NCBI GenBank assembly: GCA_963575645.1
Contig: OY754468.1
Location: 8,184,001 to 8,248,000, forward strand
Length of the DNA: 64,000 bases
From: Xanthostigma xanthostigma
Lineage: Eukaryota > Arthropoda > Insecta > Raphidioptera > Raphidiidae
Direction of reading: 5' to 3'
Each line of letters opens with the position of its first letter. Position 1 is the first letter of the stretch. Made by a program: the position numbers and the translations under genes. The notes beneath the pieces were generated by a model. That model was not told the origin of the DNA. It made no database searches and saw nothing but the letters and a program-made list of their open reading frames with translations. Positions 45,380 to 55,447 of the stretch are shown one piece after another.

Positions 45380-45970
45380 TATAAATATCAACAACTGCAA
45401 TAGACGGAGACTTACAGCAAATCGTTTTGTCAATAATGTTTTGTTGTAGGTACGTGTCCTTCTATTATAGATCTTGTGAAAATTTCCTAAGCCTGACAAC
45501 ATAGCAGTGTGGACACACTACAATGCACGTGTCTGAACTCTGAACTGAAAATAAATATATGGAACTGGAACATCGCCGCGACTATGTGATGTTTTTATAA
45601 TAATTATAACAGCAAAATTTTTAATTTTTGAAAGACGTGCTCCTTATAAATAGCTCTTTTCACAACATTTTCAATATTTTTGACAGCTAAATTTTGAGCA
45701 AATTTACTTCCAATTGCCAATAGCTTTGGCTAAATACTGAAATTGTAGTACGACTACTTTTTGCATTCAGGATCACTTTGTTGTCCGTCTGGCTGTCTGT
45801 CTGGGCAAGACTCTTGGAAATCAAAGCCTATAGGGTACTTCCCGTTGACCTATAGAATAATTAAATTTGCAATATCTTATAGCACAAGTAAAGGGAAAAA
45901 TCCGAAAACCGTAAATTTGTGGTTACATCACAAAAAAATAATGTCGTTAAACCGCAACAAGATGCTACGC
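45380..45970. other. Intergenic stretch, no gene seen
   Basis: No supported feature before the tandem duplication. Confidence 0.3.
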
Positions 45971-45974
45971 ACGT

Positions 45975-46335
45975 ATTTACTAACAGTTCTAATACAAAAC
46001 AAGCGTCCGTTACCGGTGCGTTTATACAGCACAATATGAGAACTCTCGCATGCAACACGGTACGACAACCAGGCTATCAGATATGGCTAAACGAGGTAGA
46101 ATACAGTTCAGTAGTTCATCTGAACTCATTGCAATTACACGCTTAGTAAAACTGACCGCGACAGAACAAGCGCCCGCTACCTGTGCGTTTATACAGCACA
46201 ATATGAGAACTCTCGCATGCGACACGATACAACAACCGGACTATTAGATATGGCCACGAGGTAGAATACAGTTCAGTAGTCCATCTGAACTCATTGCAAT
46301 TACACGCTTAGTTGGCAAACTGACCGCGACGTTTG
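45975..46335. repeat. 167-bp tandem duplication
   Basis: GTGCGTTTATACAGCACAAT occurs at 46,016 and 46,183. The two units are about 90% identical, including GAGGTAGAATACAGTTCAGT and ACTCATTGCAATTACACGCT. Overlapping frames on both strands arise from this duplication. Confidence 0.85.
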
Positions 46336-46339
46336 TCGG

Positions 46340-47320
46340 TGTATGGGGACAACAGTTTTCTAACGGCTATGAGGGAAAAATCTTCGAGATTCAATTCCCG
46401 TGATGGACGAATTATTTACATACCTACAAGTTTGTACGAAACCCTCGGAACGCGAGTCTGACTCGCACTTGGCCTTTTTTGTGCTTTACGCACTAGTACG
46501 AAATGGGTAATTTTACTACCGCTATACAGGCGTTTGCATCGAATATTGCATTGAAATATTAGGTGTCAATGTTTTTCCTGATGTATCGAATACACAACAT
46601 TGTTTATGAAAGCGGTATGATAAATATTAAAATATATTATCTAGTTGTTTCGCTTTTTAACAGTAACAACATTAATACACAAGTTTTTAATTCGTTTCAT
46701 CGTAATAAACATAAGTAGCATGCGGTAAGCGTTGCTATGGGAGTTGTGACGTAGCTTCTATCAGTTTGTCATAAACAAATATTACTTGATTACAGTCATT
46801 TTTCAAAGACCTGCTGTTTCCAGCAGATTAATTATAACTTACTTATTTGTTTATAATTGACAATTTAGCGATAGTCAAAGCACTCGGGTTTTAATTAATT
46901 TTTTTTTAATAGGGTATATGCATGTAACTTATATTTAGTTTAAATGTTATTTTTTGTAATCTTTATTGCAATTGATTAAACTCTAAATAGCTTTTTTCTT
47001 TTTAAATTTTTTCTAAATAATAAATATTAATTAAACAAAAATGCAATAAATACGCGCGAAATATAAAATATGGAAACGCAATACTATTGATTCGACCGTA
47101 GTGTGACGTCAAAAAACACGTTAACATATGGTTGCCATAGCCTCTTTTTCAATACAAATTTATTTAAACAAAATTGTTGACATGTTATATGACGTCACAT
47201 ATCACCCGCCAAAAAATGGCGCGTTTAAATAATCAAAAAATAGCTTGCCCAAAAAGAATATTTTTTTTTTAATTCAATAAGAATGTTTTAATGAATGATT
47301 TCACCTCATTTATTATGAAA
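46340..47320. other. Intergenic stretch, no gene seen
   Basis: No repeat partner or gene recognised. Confidence 0.3.
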
Positions 47321-47324
47321 GATT

Positions 47325-47525
47325 AAAAGGATGAATCCTGGTGGCATAGGATCGATGAACTAAGCAAATACCTACTGAAGGTTTTTTATTGCATATTAAA
47401 AAAAACCTTCAGTATTTGCTTAGTTCATCTATCCTATGCCACCAGGATTCATCCTTTTAATCTTCCAACATTTAAACAGGATCATCATCACTCTAAATTA
47501 TTAGAGTTATTTTTCACAATTTAAT
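47325..47525. repeat. Penelope-type inverted repeat, short copy
   Basis: AGGATGAATCCTGGTGGCAT and its complement flank AAGGTTTTTTATTGCA..., a collapsed version of 35,465-35,960 without the hammerhead-like centre. The right side (AACAGGATCATCATCACTC) matches 35,910-35,960 exactly. Confidence 0.65.
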
Positions 47526-48750
47526 ATGAAAATAATTGATTTTAAATGTTTTCAAAAATTGTACATACTCGTATACCCTATTGTAGAAAAATAATCAGTA
47601 GTAGTGTCTTTAATGTCCCGTTATTTTTAGTAATTTATTAGCCACTAGCGGCCCGATCCGTCTTCGCTAGAATATGTAGATTGCCAGCGTTTTTTCGTCG
47701 AAATTCATATCCACGAAAAGCGCTTAACATTAAAATGGGTATAGTAAGCTATACTAGACATATGCCATCGCAGACTGCTCTGTAGACCTATGGGCTATGT
47801 GCAAGAAGGCGGAGTTACAAATTTTTCGATGCGAGCGTTTGTGGTGAGCACTAGGGGAAACTTCAACCCCAAATTTTCCGTATGTCAATGAGCAATGTTT
47901 ATTAAAAGTGAAAATAGTTATAATTTTATTAAGTTTTTTAATTACAAAAAAAACATGGGAAAACTAAGCGGGCTGTTGCGCTGATGGCGATTTAAGTAAA
48001 ATAAAGAGCATTGGCGCCCTAATTTCACGTTCCGCTGTCAGTGTAAACAAATTAACATCAATTTTCCTTATTACATTTTTTTGACACATCATAGCCAACT
48101 AAAGTTTTTGACTTATCACCATACAAACATGTCGCAATTTCCATAAAAAGTGAGTTCAATAATTCTCTATTACCCACTAGCGGCGCTAGAAGGCTTCTTG
48201 CACACAGCCTATAAAAGAGGAACAATTCCACCATACATTGTTTTGTTATATTTCAAGGGGATTAGGCAGCGTGTTTTTCGATGAAAGCTTGATGCGACGG
48301 CCACATGAAATCATACTCTATGACCGTTGCATGATTTATTGCTCATTTAGTCCACAGTTGCGCTGCGATCGATTCGGTTGTCCCCGCTTTATAGTCTGCA
48401 CCCGGCCAATAATAAAATCACGTGTAAATACGATTTAGTTCTAATTTTCTCATATCTATTTTTGTCATATCTCATCTACCGTGATCAATCAAATTAGATC
48501 AAATTAATATAAATAATAGGTCTTCCTTCTGGTGTAGATAGTTTTATAAATCTCTCGTCTCATAAAAACTAGTACACTGAAATGCAACATCCGCAACACT
48601 GGAATGATAAAAACATAATACTTATTGTTTGTGTATATTTATATATATAACTGATAACAGACTCTAGAGGCGTATGAAAAGAGATTAGTATATAAAAGTA
48701 TCAGCTGCTCATAATATAACATTGTAATATTTGTGGCGAAAAGGCACTCA
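47526..48750. other. Intergenic stretch, no gene seen
   Basis: A Helitron-end scrap lies at about 47,640-47,720 (GCGGCCCGATCCGTCTTCGC). No gene supported. Confidence 0.35.
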
Positions 48751-48759
48751 TGTCGATTT

Positions 48760-50115
48760 TTACCATTCCAAACCTCAAGTAGGGGAATGGTACTAGTTTA
48801 GGTCAAAAATCACTTGTTATAATTTAAAAAAAATGTATTACTTTATTGCTTTATGACTGTAGTTATTTCGTAAAATTTAGAAAAATAGACAAAACAGAAT
48901 CGGCCACATGTTGACAAAATTCAAGAACTTGAGATTGACAGTTTAACCCTTAAAAATGATTAACTGCTTTAAATTTGTCACGCTAAAGCAATTAAAAAAA
49001 GGGTTCTAAGAATTATGTATGAATGAGTGACAATTGCAATGTGTTTTGGTATGATTGGTTGAGAGAGAATGACAGTTGAAGGGTTTTTGAATGTGATTGG
49101 TCATCGTGGGTGTGTGCGAAGAAGGATTGAATGAGTGAAGATGATTTTTTAAGATATTGAAGTAAGTGATGTTGGATATAGATGGATATAGTTAGTTGAA
49201 GTAAGTTGATGGTTGAGGTTGAAGTTGAAGATTGGAGTTGGAAATGTAAGCTGAGAGTTAAATGAAATTGTAAATATTGTAAATAAAGTTGTACAAAGTC
49301 GAGATTGGTTATTTCAATTTATTTCCATCCTGACAAGAGGAATAAATTAGGGATAAATATACATATATCAGTTATTCAGAAGTGGGCTATAATTATTCTT
49401 TAACAATTATCTGAAGTGGGATTAATTGTTCTGTATCAATTATCAGAAGTGGGATTAATTGTTCGTTAACAATAATATTATCAGAAGTGTGATAGAATTA
49501 TTGTTCTGTATCACACTTTTCGAAATTATACAATATATTTTCGTTTTGGGATCCCCCGAATCCAAAAAACATATTTTTGGAAAAACTCCGTGCGTCTGTT
49601 TGTCTGTGAACACGATACAGGTCAAATGAATAAAGGGATTGACACCAAATTTAGGGAGGATGTTTAGTATGCTAATATGAAGGTCCTATTGTTTTTGGGA
49701 AAAATCGGCACATGTGCAAAAGAGATATATGCTATAACGATGTTTTTTATATAATAATGGCATACTTTTCGTAACGGCTTATTATTCTATTTATTTTTTC
49801 AAGAAAGTTTTGTTAAAAATTTTTTTGTCTAGACTTTAAAGTTTCGGAAATATTTTAAAAATAAAAAAATCAGCTGTTCTTTCGTTTTGTAGATGTCAGA
49901 AATAAACTAGTTAAGCTTTGTTTAATTTTAACATGACGTGGAACATATTATGTAGGTTACCATGGCAACGAATAGCAAATATCATATTGAATACTAGCCC
50001 TTACCCGCGTCACCTCACACGATATCAGAAATTTTATTTTCTTGATTATAATCAAATGCCAACATTTTTGAAGTTGGAATGGTCCCGTCGCCCAATTGGC
50101 TGGAATTTTTTAATT
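48760..50115 (-). repeat. Family A repeat, copy 3, split by a 696-bp insertion
   Basis: Minus-strand family A sequence runs from 50,115 to about 49,515 and resumes at 48,813 down to 48,760. The two parts join at the point where intact copies read straight through AAAAGTGATTTTTGAC. A 5-bp ATCAC is present on both sides of the insert (48,809-48,813 and 49,510-49,514). Confidence 0.7.
48814..49509. mobile_element. Insertion of 696 bp in family A, possible LTR-type sequence
   Basis: Bounded by an ATCAC duplication. It contains a 360-bp stretch beginning TGTCA (48,976) and ending TGACA (49,335), which could be an LTR. After that come four degenerate copies of ATCAGAAGTGGGATTAATTG (49,380-49,500). 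No coding region. The assignment is tentative. Confidence 0.4.
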
Positions 50116-50133
50116 ATTACACTTAGTATATTT

Positions 50134-51045
50134 TAATAGCGGGGGTCTACGTAGAGAAAGGAGTAACTATGCCAAATAAAGGGAATGCATCAGTGTTTTG
50201 TCTCAATCGCGTGCGAAACTGCGGGTAACCGTTAGTTACATATAAAACACGCGCATATTCGAATTCAACGCTGTGTCAAAATTTCAAAACAATCGGAGAA
50301 GAGCTTACGGAGTTTTAAGATTTTGAACAAACGGACATTACCTACATTTTTATGTATCACCAACAAAATTTTGTTGTCACGAATTCAGAATTTTACCATG
50401 GGCGCCGATGATGCCACCTACGGCACTGGATCTGTTATTTCAGGTAAAAAATTTACTACGTACCTATTGTACCACTTGTTTTAATGGGTTTTTGTAATCT
50501 TATAATAATTATTATCAGCCAGCTAACAAATATTTGTCGCACACACTTTTAAACTTTAGATTAGATTACGTACTCGGTGTCCACTTCAATAAAAACTAAA
50601 CTCCAGGAAACTGCAGTCGCTCAAACTAAGGGATTAAATACGGCTTAAAAATGACTCTAACCTAACCGTTCATTAAAATGAAAAGAATTACATATCTCAA
50701 ATAATTTTTATTTAAACTGCAAACATTTATCTTGACAATTCCTATATAATGGAATTATTAAAGTAAAACTTATTTTCGCACGGCAGGGTAAATTCGATCT
50801 ATGCGATTGAAAATGTTACGAAACGCTGCAAAGACAAAGGCTCCAGGGATCAAACCATGAAGAACCCCGACGATGCACACACATTGATTCTATAGAGTGT
50901 ATTGAGTACGTTTTTTGCGCTTTTGCGAATCGTTCAATGCTCCTTATATTTTAAAGTTTTGTTCAAACAGACTATTTTCATACTGAATGCGAAAAAAAAC
51001 ACGATGAAAAATTCCATTATTATTGTTGTTTTTTTAAATGAAGCA
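50134..51045. other. Intergenic stretch, no gene seen
   Basis: No supported feature. Confidence 0.3.
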
Positions 51046-51049
51046 AAAA

Positions 51050-51695
51050 AAATTCCAGCCAATTGGGCGACAGGATCATTCCAACTTAAAAAATATTGAC
51101 ATTTGACTTAGGTATTATAAATAAAATAAAATCTGTGTTAACGTGTGCTGTGACGCGGGTAACCGGCAGTATTAAATAATATGATATTTGCTATCGCAAT
51201 ATCAAGTATGTATCAGCTATCTAACTAATTAATATCGTTTTAACAGATCTTCAGAACAAAAGTGCGCAGTTGATTTTTTTATTACTTTCAAAATATTTAC
51301 GAAACTAAAATTTTGAAAAAAAATAATTTTGCAAAACTTTCCTCGAAAAATAAATAAAAAATTTCGGGTCGCAGTCCGAAGCCCTGCCGACAATATAGTG
51401 TATTTGCTAACACAGGCAGTGTAAAGTGGCCCGATTGGGCCCATTTTAAAGAGACTTCGTGCGGTGATGGATTTCAATATGTGGTCCAAATGTCGTATAT
51501 ATACATAATAATATATAAACGGACTTTTCAAAAAATTGTGCCAAACTTTTTAGGAGGTTATGAAACGTCGAGAAATTTTGGTCCGACCCCTAGGTCCCGC
51601 CATCCGACCGACGCCAATAGTGTAAGTGCCTTATGGCAAATACACTAATAACAAACCGTTATAAAAAGTATATCATTATAATGTAGTAAACAACG
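51050..51695 (+). repeat. Family A repeat, copy 4, truncated by the virus
   Basis: Matches the first half of family A, carries an insertion (about 51,361-51,646), then resumes with ACAAACCGTTATAAAAAGTA and stops at ACAACG (51,690-51,695). Intact copies would continue with TTTATAGCATATATCTCTTC. The break therefore marks the left junction of the viral element. Confidence 0.75.
51396..51646. mobile_element. MITE of about 250 bp inside family A copy 4
   Basis: Ends TAGTGTATTTGC and GCAAATACACTA are inverted, with ATA on both sides. Predates or is independent of the virus insertion 50 bp away. Confidence 0.6.
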
Positions 51696-52250
51696 AGTAG
51701 TTCTTTTATGTATGTTCAGATTCACCCTTACACCCTGCCTGGAAAATGCATTTTCCGACAGTTTTCCAAACGAGGAAAAAAAATTTTCCGGGTCGAGTTT
51801 GGGCTCAAATGAAAGAGGGGGATCAGACGACCACGCCCATGGCGTCCAATCGGTCGGCAGAGGTTCCGTTCTCGAGACGGGTGGGGGTACCCTTTCCCTA
51901 TGAAAATTTCCAGCGTCGAGTGGGGCGTCTAATTAAACTAGAGCACGCCCCCAACACGTCTGCGTCGTCCAATCGCTCGTCAGACGTCCCGTTCTCGAGA
52001 CGGGTGGGGGTCCCTTTGCAAAAAAAAAATTTTCACAGTCGAGTGACGTCTCTAATCAAACAGCATGGCCGCGGGAACACGCCTACATGCTGCGTTCTAC
52101 CCCGGCTCGCTTCGTTCTCCGAGCAGGGAGGGGACTGGGGGCTTGTTAATATTTTACAAGGGGGCTTGCATGCGTTAACGAGTCTGCATCGGTCACTGTC
52201 TGTTGTATGTGGGATAGGAACATAAAGATGTTAAAATAAAACATAATATA
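51696..52250. repeat. Viral terminal region (candidate terminal inverted repeat) with 123-bp tandem units
   Basis: Markedly GC-rich against its flanks. GTCGAG at 51,792, 51,915 and 52,038, and CTCGAG at 51,871 and 51,994, recur at exactly 123 bp, giving about two and a half units. Because 123 is 41 codons, one plus-strand frame (51,746-52,225) reads through as 41-residue repeats sharing VPFSRRVGVP; I treat that frame as a by-product. A perfect 16-bp palindrome GGAAAATGCATTTTCC (51,741-51,756) lies 45 bp from the terminus and may be a protein-binding or replication site. Whether it is a true inverted repeat depends on the right end, outside the window. Confidence 0.7.
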
Positions 52251-52332
52251 TCTTAAAAAGATTTTTTATTTATTCATAAATAATATATTGTTATAAGATC
52301 ATCTTAAAAACTAACAGGTTTATTCATTATTA

Positions 52333-52689
52333 TTATTGAGATTGCATGTCTGTGCTTGTTTCTTTATTCGCATTTTTTCGAGGATAGACGGAGAAGTAGT
52401 CGTTGTAATGATCTATCAATTTTTCAACAGATGCAATTTCTCTATCGATTCCAACACACTGACAGGTATCTGGTCCGCATCTCGTTCTATCGTCAGCCCA
52501 CACGCAATTCGCATAGTGTGAACCGTTTTTGTTATCAATCAGCTTGAAAGACTCGGCGACAGCGACGTCCTCATATTTGTCTTTGAAATTCTTGAAATGT
52601 TGCACAGTTCTCGGACACTTGATGCGGTAGGCGTTTTCGCCAAACAGCAACGAGTTCAGTTTATCTTTAACGATGTTTAAGTATCCCAT
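52333..52689 (-). CDS. Cysteine-rich viral protein of unknown function, 118 aa
   Basis: Not recognised. The frame is open further upstream to an ATG at 52,737, but the TATA/initiator pair at 52,712-52,747 places transcription start at 52,714, so the ATG at 52,689 is the first in the message. Cys25 and a cluster of His58, Cys62, Cys71, Cys76 and Cys78 could bind zinc or form disulfides. The C terminus is polar and Ser/Gln-rich. It is the last gene before the terminal region. An AATAAA on the minus strand at about 52,267 could serve polyadenylation. Confidence 0.7.
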   Translation of the reverse strand: MGYLNIVKDKLNSLLFGENAYRIKCPRTVQHFKNFKDKYEDVAVAESFKLIDNKNGSHYANCVWADDRTRCGPDTCQCVGIDREIASVEKLIDHYNDYFSVYPRKNANKETSTDMQSQ

Positions 52690-52711
52690 ATTCAATCGCT
52701 TCAATTGACAA

Positions 52712-52747
52712 ACTGAAAAGCACCCGGACGGTAACACATGTTTTATA
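52712..52747 (-). promoter_or_regulatory. TATA plus initiator for the 118-aa gene
   Basis: TATAAAA starts at 52,747 and TCAGT has its A at 52,714, 33 nt downstream. The initiator matches the arthropod consensus. It excludes the upstream ATG at 52,737 as the start. Confidence 0.65.
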
Positions 52748-52800
52748 ACAAGTATCCCAACACCTTTATTTTTTTTTCATCATCTCTCTCTCTTTCTCTC

Positions 52801-53160
52801 TTAATTATTAGATGTAGAATTTATACACGTTTCCATCAAGACGCTTATGTTCTGTCTCAAGTAATGCACGTTCCAAGTCAGCAGACCGAACAGATGCGTG
52901 GTCGATCGATTGATTTGTTCTTGGAAATCGTTCAATGTACTATTGACTTTTCCCATTGCATCGATTACATATTCAACATTTTCCACTTGAAATTTATGAA
53001 ACATTCGACTGTAGGTACTGTTTATTTTCAAAATCGATCCGCATTTGTTGTCTAAATCCGAAACCCAAAAATCTAAAATTATGAGGTCTGCAATTACGTA
53101 TGCGCTCACCAAACCACACACTGCAAACGTGAAGAATGTTCTCCACTCGGCGACACCCAT
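52801..53160 (-). CDS. Putative type II membrane glycoprotein, 119 aa
   Basis: Not recognised by family. A single hydrophobic span (about residues 8-30, FFTFAVCGLVSAYVIADLII) follows a short N terminus. The remaining 89 residues carry five N-glycosylation sequons (three NST, plus NRS and NIS) and two cysteines. This suggests a type II surface protein with a glycosylated ectodomain, perhaps in an infected-cell or virion membrane. Start ATG lies 9 nt after the predicted transcription start at 53,169. It could alternatively be a small accessory membrane protein; no role in entry can be claimed. Confidence 0.7.
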   Translation of the reverse strand: MGVAEWRTFFTFAVCGLVSAYVIADLIILDFWVSDLDNKCGSILKINSTYSRMFHKFQVENVEYVIDAMGKVNSTLNDFQEQINRSTTHLFGLLTWNVHYLRQNISVLMETCINSTSNN

Positions 53161-53166
53161 TGTAAC

Positions 53167-53196
53167 ACTGAATGTCGATTACACACTTCGCTTATA
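53167..53196 (-). promoter_or_regulatory. TATA plus initiator for the membrane glycoprotein gene
   Basis: TATAAG starts at 53,196, and TTCAGTG places +1 at 53,169, 27 nt downstream. The spacing is slightly shorter than in the other promoters. Confidence 0.5.
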
Positions 53197-53313
53197 TTAA
53201 TATCTGAAATATAAATTTTCCCCAAGGTATTTTTTTAATAAAAACGCAGTATTACGTTTAAATATATTTATTGTAAAAAAAATCAATACATTAAAAATTG
53301 CTTAAATCTAATT

Positions 53314-53811
53314 TCATATGTTTATATCATGCATTTCAAAATCGTCATAAACACCGCTGTCATCATAATTTCCATCATCTTCAAAGCCTTCGTCGTTTTC
53401 GTAATCTTCGTCGTCGTAGTCTTCGTCTGAATCATCTACTCTATCTTCAGTTGTTTCGAAAATAATTTTAATTTTTAAATTTTCTACTATAATTGTTTCT
53501 TTTTGTGACTTTAAATCTGAACAATCAATATAGTTTGATTGCAGTAATTCGTTTGTGTTTTTGTCTCTTACAACAACTGTAATACCGGCTTCAGGAATCT
53601 CCATGTTGTTATTATTCTCAAAAGAAGCAGCAGCAGCAGTAGTAACAGTTCTGTTCTGCTCGACTGACAACGGTGAATTGACAATTTTCAGTACCGGAGT
53701 GAGAATATGAGAGACTTTTTCAATTCTTCTTTTAAATCGATCGCGATCTCTAGCAATCTGTTCCCATATTCCCACCCGCGCTTTACGATATGCAAAATTC
53801 CAACAAATCAT
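53314..53811 (-). CDS. Acidic-tailed viral protein of unknown function, 165 aa
   Basis: The open frame begins with a GTG at 53,844, but the first ATG is at 53,811. The N-terminal part is basic (ARDRDRFKRRIEKV). The middle may be a small beta-rich domain (ITVVVRDKNTNELLQ, ENLKIKIIFE). The last 45 residues are almost entirely Asp/Glu/Tyr/Asn. Such tails often mimic nucleic acid or bind basic proteins, but function is unknown. No TATA/CAGT pair at the usual spacing was found. A short upstream frame starting at about 53,856 could affect translation. The preceding gene stops at 53,863. Confidence 0.65.
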   Translation of the reverse strand: MICWNFAYRKARVGIWEQIARDRDRFKRRIEKVSHILTPVLKIVNSPLSVEQNRTVTTAAAASFENNNNMEIPEAGITVVVRDKNTNELLQSNYIDCSDLKSQKETIIVENLKIKIIFETTEDRVDDSDEDYDDEDYENDEGFEDDGNYDDSGVYDDFEMHDINI

Positions 53812-53862
53812 ATAGTTAATCTTTACCTTATCGTTAAAACACACTTTTTTTTATTCATTTTC

Positions 53863-54711
53863 TTAATTAAAACTACTGCTACTACTATTAATGTCAGAAA
53901 GAATTTTTTCACTACAAACTATAGGTAGTTCATAAAATAATCTTTCATAATTAATAGTATGTAATATATCTCTAGGAATAAAAAAATCGTTGCTGCTTAA
54001 GCGTAAACAATTTAGCAGCTTGCACTTATCTAAATACGTATTATAATATAAATTAATGTTTTTTGAATAGTAAACGTAAGAACACAATAAACTATTCACA
54101 TTGTCTTTTAGTTCTAATAAACATTCCCACTCGTCTTTTGATAAAATCAGCGAACTGGGAGAAGTTGTTCTTTTAAATTTTAAATGTTTTATGTTCTTTA
54201 GATAGACTTCTTTAATTTCCACGTTTCCACCAATCACTGAGTAAAATCGACGATGAGCGACGTCGTTAAAGTACTTGTTAACATAGTTGCACAAGAGCAT
54301 CAGCGCGCACCAATCGTTTTGATCCAGAAAAATGCTTGTTGTTTTCAAGTCTCGCAGTTCGAGCGTTGCTTGAAAGCCTTGAGAGGGCAACCAACCCACG
54401 TTGACGTATTTATTTCGTTTTGCGTCGATAAAGAAGATGTTTTGCATCAAAAGTTGCGTTCTAGAGTTCAATGCGCCCAAGTCCGACAGAGACGAAGCAA
54501 GTGGTGTTGATACCTCAGACGTAGCACTCGTATTTTCGATTGAAAACTCTTCGTTGCACACCAGTGGAAACTCTACGATGTCTTCACCTCTCCCCTTGTC
54601 CGCATTCTCAATCGTTGCGTTGTAGTCATTAATATTCACATCGTATGAATTCATCATCGTCGTCGTTGAGTCAGAGTTGTAAAACCGAAATATATTCGGA
54701 GAAGTAGTCAT
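53863..54711 (-). CDS. Viral protein with two PC4-like repeats, 282 aa
   Basis: Not a recognised family, but two segments share one pattern: residues 97-148 (NKYVNV...LEL...SIFLDQNDWCALMLLCNYVN) and 154-210 (RRFYSVI...SLILSKDEWECLLELKDNVN). Each is several beta strands followed by hydrophobic-L-x-x-(D/E)-W-x-x-L and a helix. That is the arrangement of the PC4/p15 single-stranded-DNA-binding coactivator fold, so a role in viral transcription or replication is possible. This is inference from pattern only. The first 85 residues are Ser/Thr/Asn-rich and probably disordered. Start is supported by a TATA/CCAGT promoter 23 nt upstream. Confidence 0.7.
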   Translation of the reverse strand: MTTSPNIFRFYNSDSTTTMMNSYDVNINDYNATIENADKGRGEDIVEFPLVCNEEFSIENTSATSEVSTPLASSLSDLGALNSRTQLLMQNIFFIDAKRNKYVNVGWLPSQGFQATLELRDLKTTSIFLDQNDWCALMLLCNYVNKYFNDVAHRRFYSVIGGNVEIKEVYLKNIKHLKFKRTTSPSSLILSKDEWECLLELKDNVNSLLCSYVYYSKNINLYYNTYLDKCKLLNCLRLSSNDFFIPRDILHTINYERLFYELPIVCSEKILSDINSSSSSFN

Positions 54712-54731
54712 GTTTCAACAAAACCTTGCAC

Positions 54732-54765
54732 ACTGGTTCGCTGTCTTGCTACGAATCGTGTTATA
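54732..54765 (-). promoter_or_regulatory. TATA plus initiator for the 282-aa gene
   Basis: TATAA starts at 54,765 and CCAGT has +1 at 54,734, 31 nt downstream. The TATA box sits 7 nt after the stop codon of the upstream gene. Confidence 0.6.
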
Positions 54766-54771
54766 ACACAT

Positions 54772-55377
54772 CTAATGACAGTCTGATGTTACCCTTCCCT
54801 TCTGCACCGTGTCGCCAACACTTCTGTTGAAATCTGTCTCGACAGCTGCTGCTGCAGCTGTTGTGCTCGTCGTTTCGTTATGATCAATTGTTAAATTTCG
54901 TTGCAGTTTATGCGCAAGACTGTTAATATCTTCGCGGAAATTTATATCGACGTTCAACAGTTTCAATCGCTTCAAATACCCGTGCAATTTTTCGTATAAT
55001 TTTTCGAGTGCTCTTCTATCAGTAACGCTGAGCATAAACATTTTTTCATAGTAAGTATTTTTGATAAACACTTCAAAAACTATACGTCCGTCGTCCAAAA
55101 CGAATCGCACTTGACGCGGATCTGTTTTTAAAAATCGTATACCCTGCTTCCAAGGAGTGGGTGTTTGCTGTGCCACATTATTTTCGTCAAAGACAAATCC
55201 CCATTCTTCTAATTTTCGTTTATTTTCCGCAGAGAGAGCCAAAAAACGTCTGCTCTGATTGAACAGCTCTACGCCGAGAATTTCTTGTAAAGTGGTCGCG
55301 GTCGATCGAACGGGCACAGATCCAACGCACCATTTATCAACGCTATCATCGCTCATAACGTTGCTGAATGCACTCAT
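54772..55377 (-). CDS. Viral protein with one PC4-like segment, 201 aa
   Basis: Residues 79-133 (IRFL...RQVRFVLDDGRIVFEVFIKN...MFMLSVTDRRALEKLYEKL) repeat the beta-strands-then-helix pattern seen twice in the neighbouring 282-residue protein, so the two genes may be paralogous. The tail is Thr/Ala-rich (STTAAAAAVE). Function unknown; nucleic-acid binding is a guess. ATG at 55,377 is 14 nt downstream of the predicted transcription start. Confidence 0.7.
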   Translation of the reverse strand: MSAFSNVMSDDSVDKWCVGSVPVRSTATTLQEILGVELFNQSRRFLALSAENKRKLEEWGFVFDENNVAQQTPTPWKQGIRFLKTDPRQVRFVLDDGRIVFEVFIKNTYYEKMFMLSVTDRRALEKLYEKLHGYLKRLKLLNVDINFREDINSLAHKLQRNLTIDHNETTSTTAAAAAVETDFNRSVGDTVQKGRVTSDCH

Positions 55378-55388
55378 TCTTGCTAAAG

Positions 55389-55424
55389 ACTGATCTATTT
55401 AAAGTTAATGTTTTGTAATATATA
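55389..55424 (-). promoter_or_regulatory. TATA plus initiator for the 201-aa gene
   Basis: TATATATT starts at 55,424, and TCAGT has +1 at 55,391, 33 nt downstream. Confidence 0.65.
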
Positions 55425-55447
55425 TGCAGCTTTTTTCTCCCTCCAGC

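Noticed and set aside
51746-52225. A 159-codon plus-strand frame across the viral terminus, with 41-residue repeats
   Set aside because: The frame is open because the 123-bp tandem unit is a multiple of three. There is no promoter module, and it is on the opposite strand to all viral genes. Kept only as a repeat and a finding.
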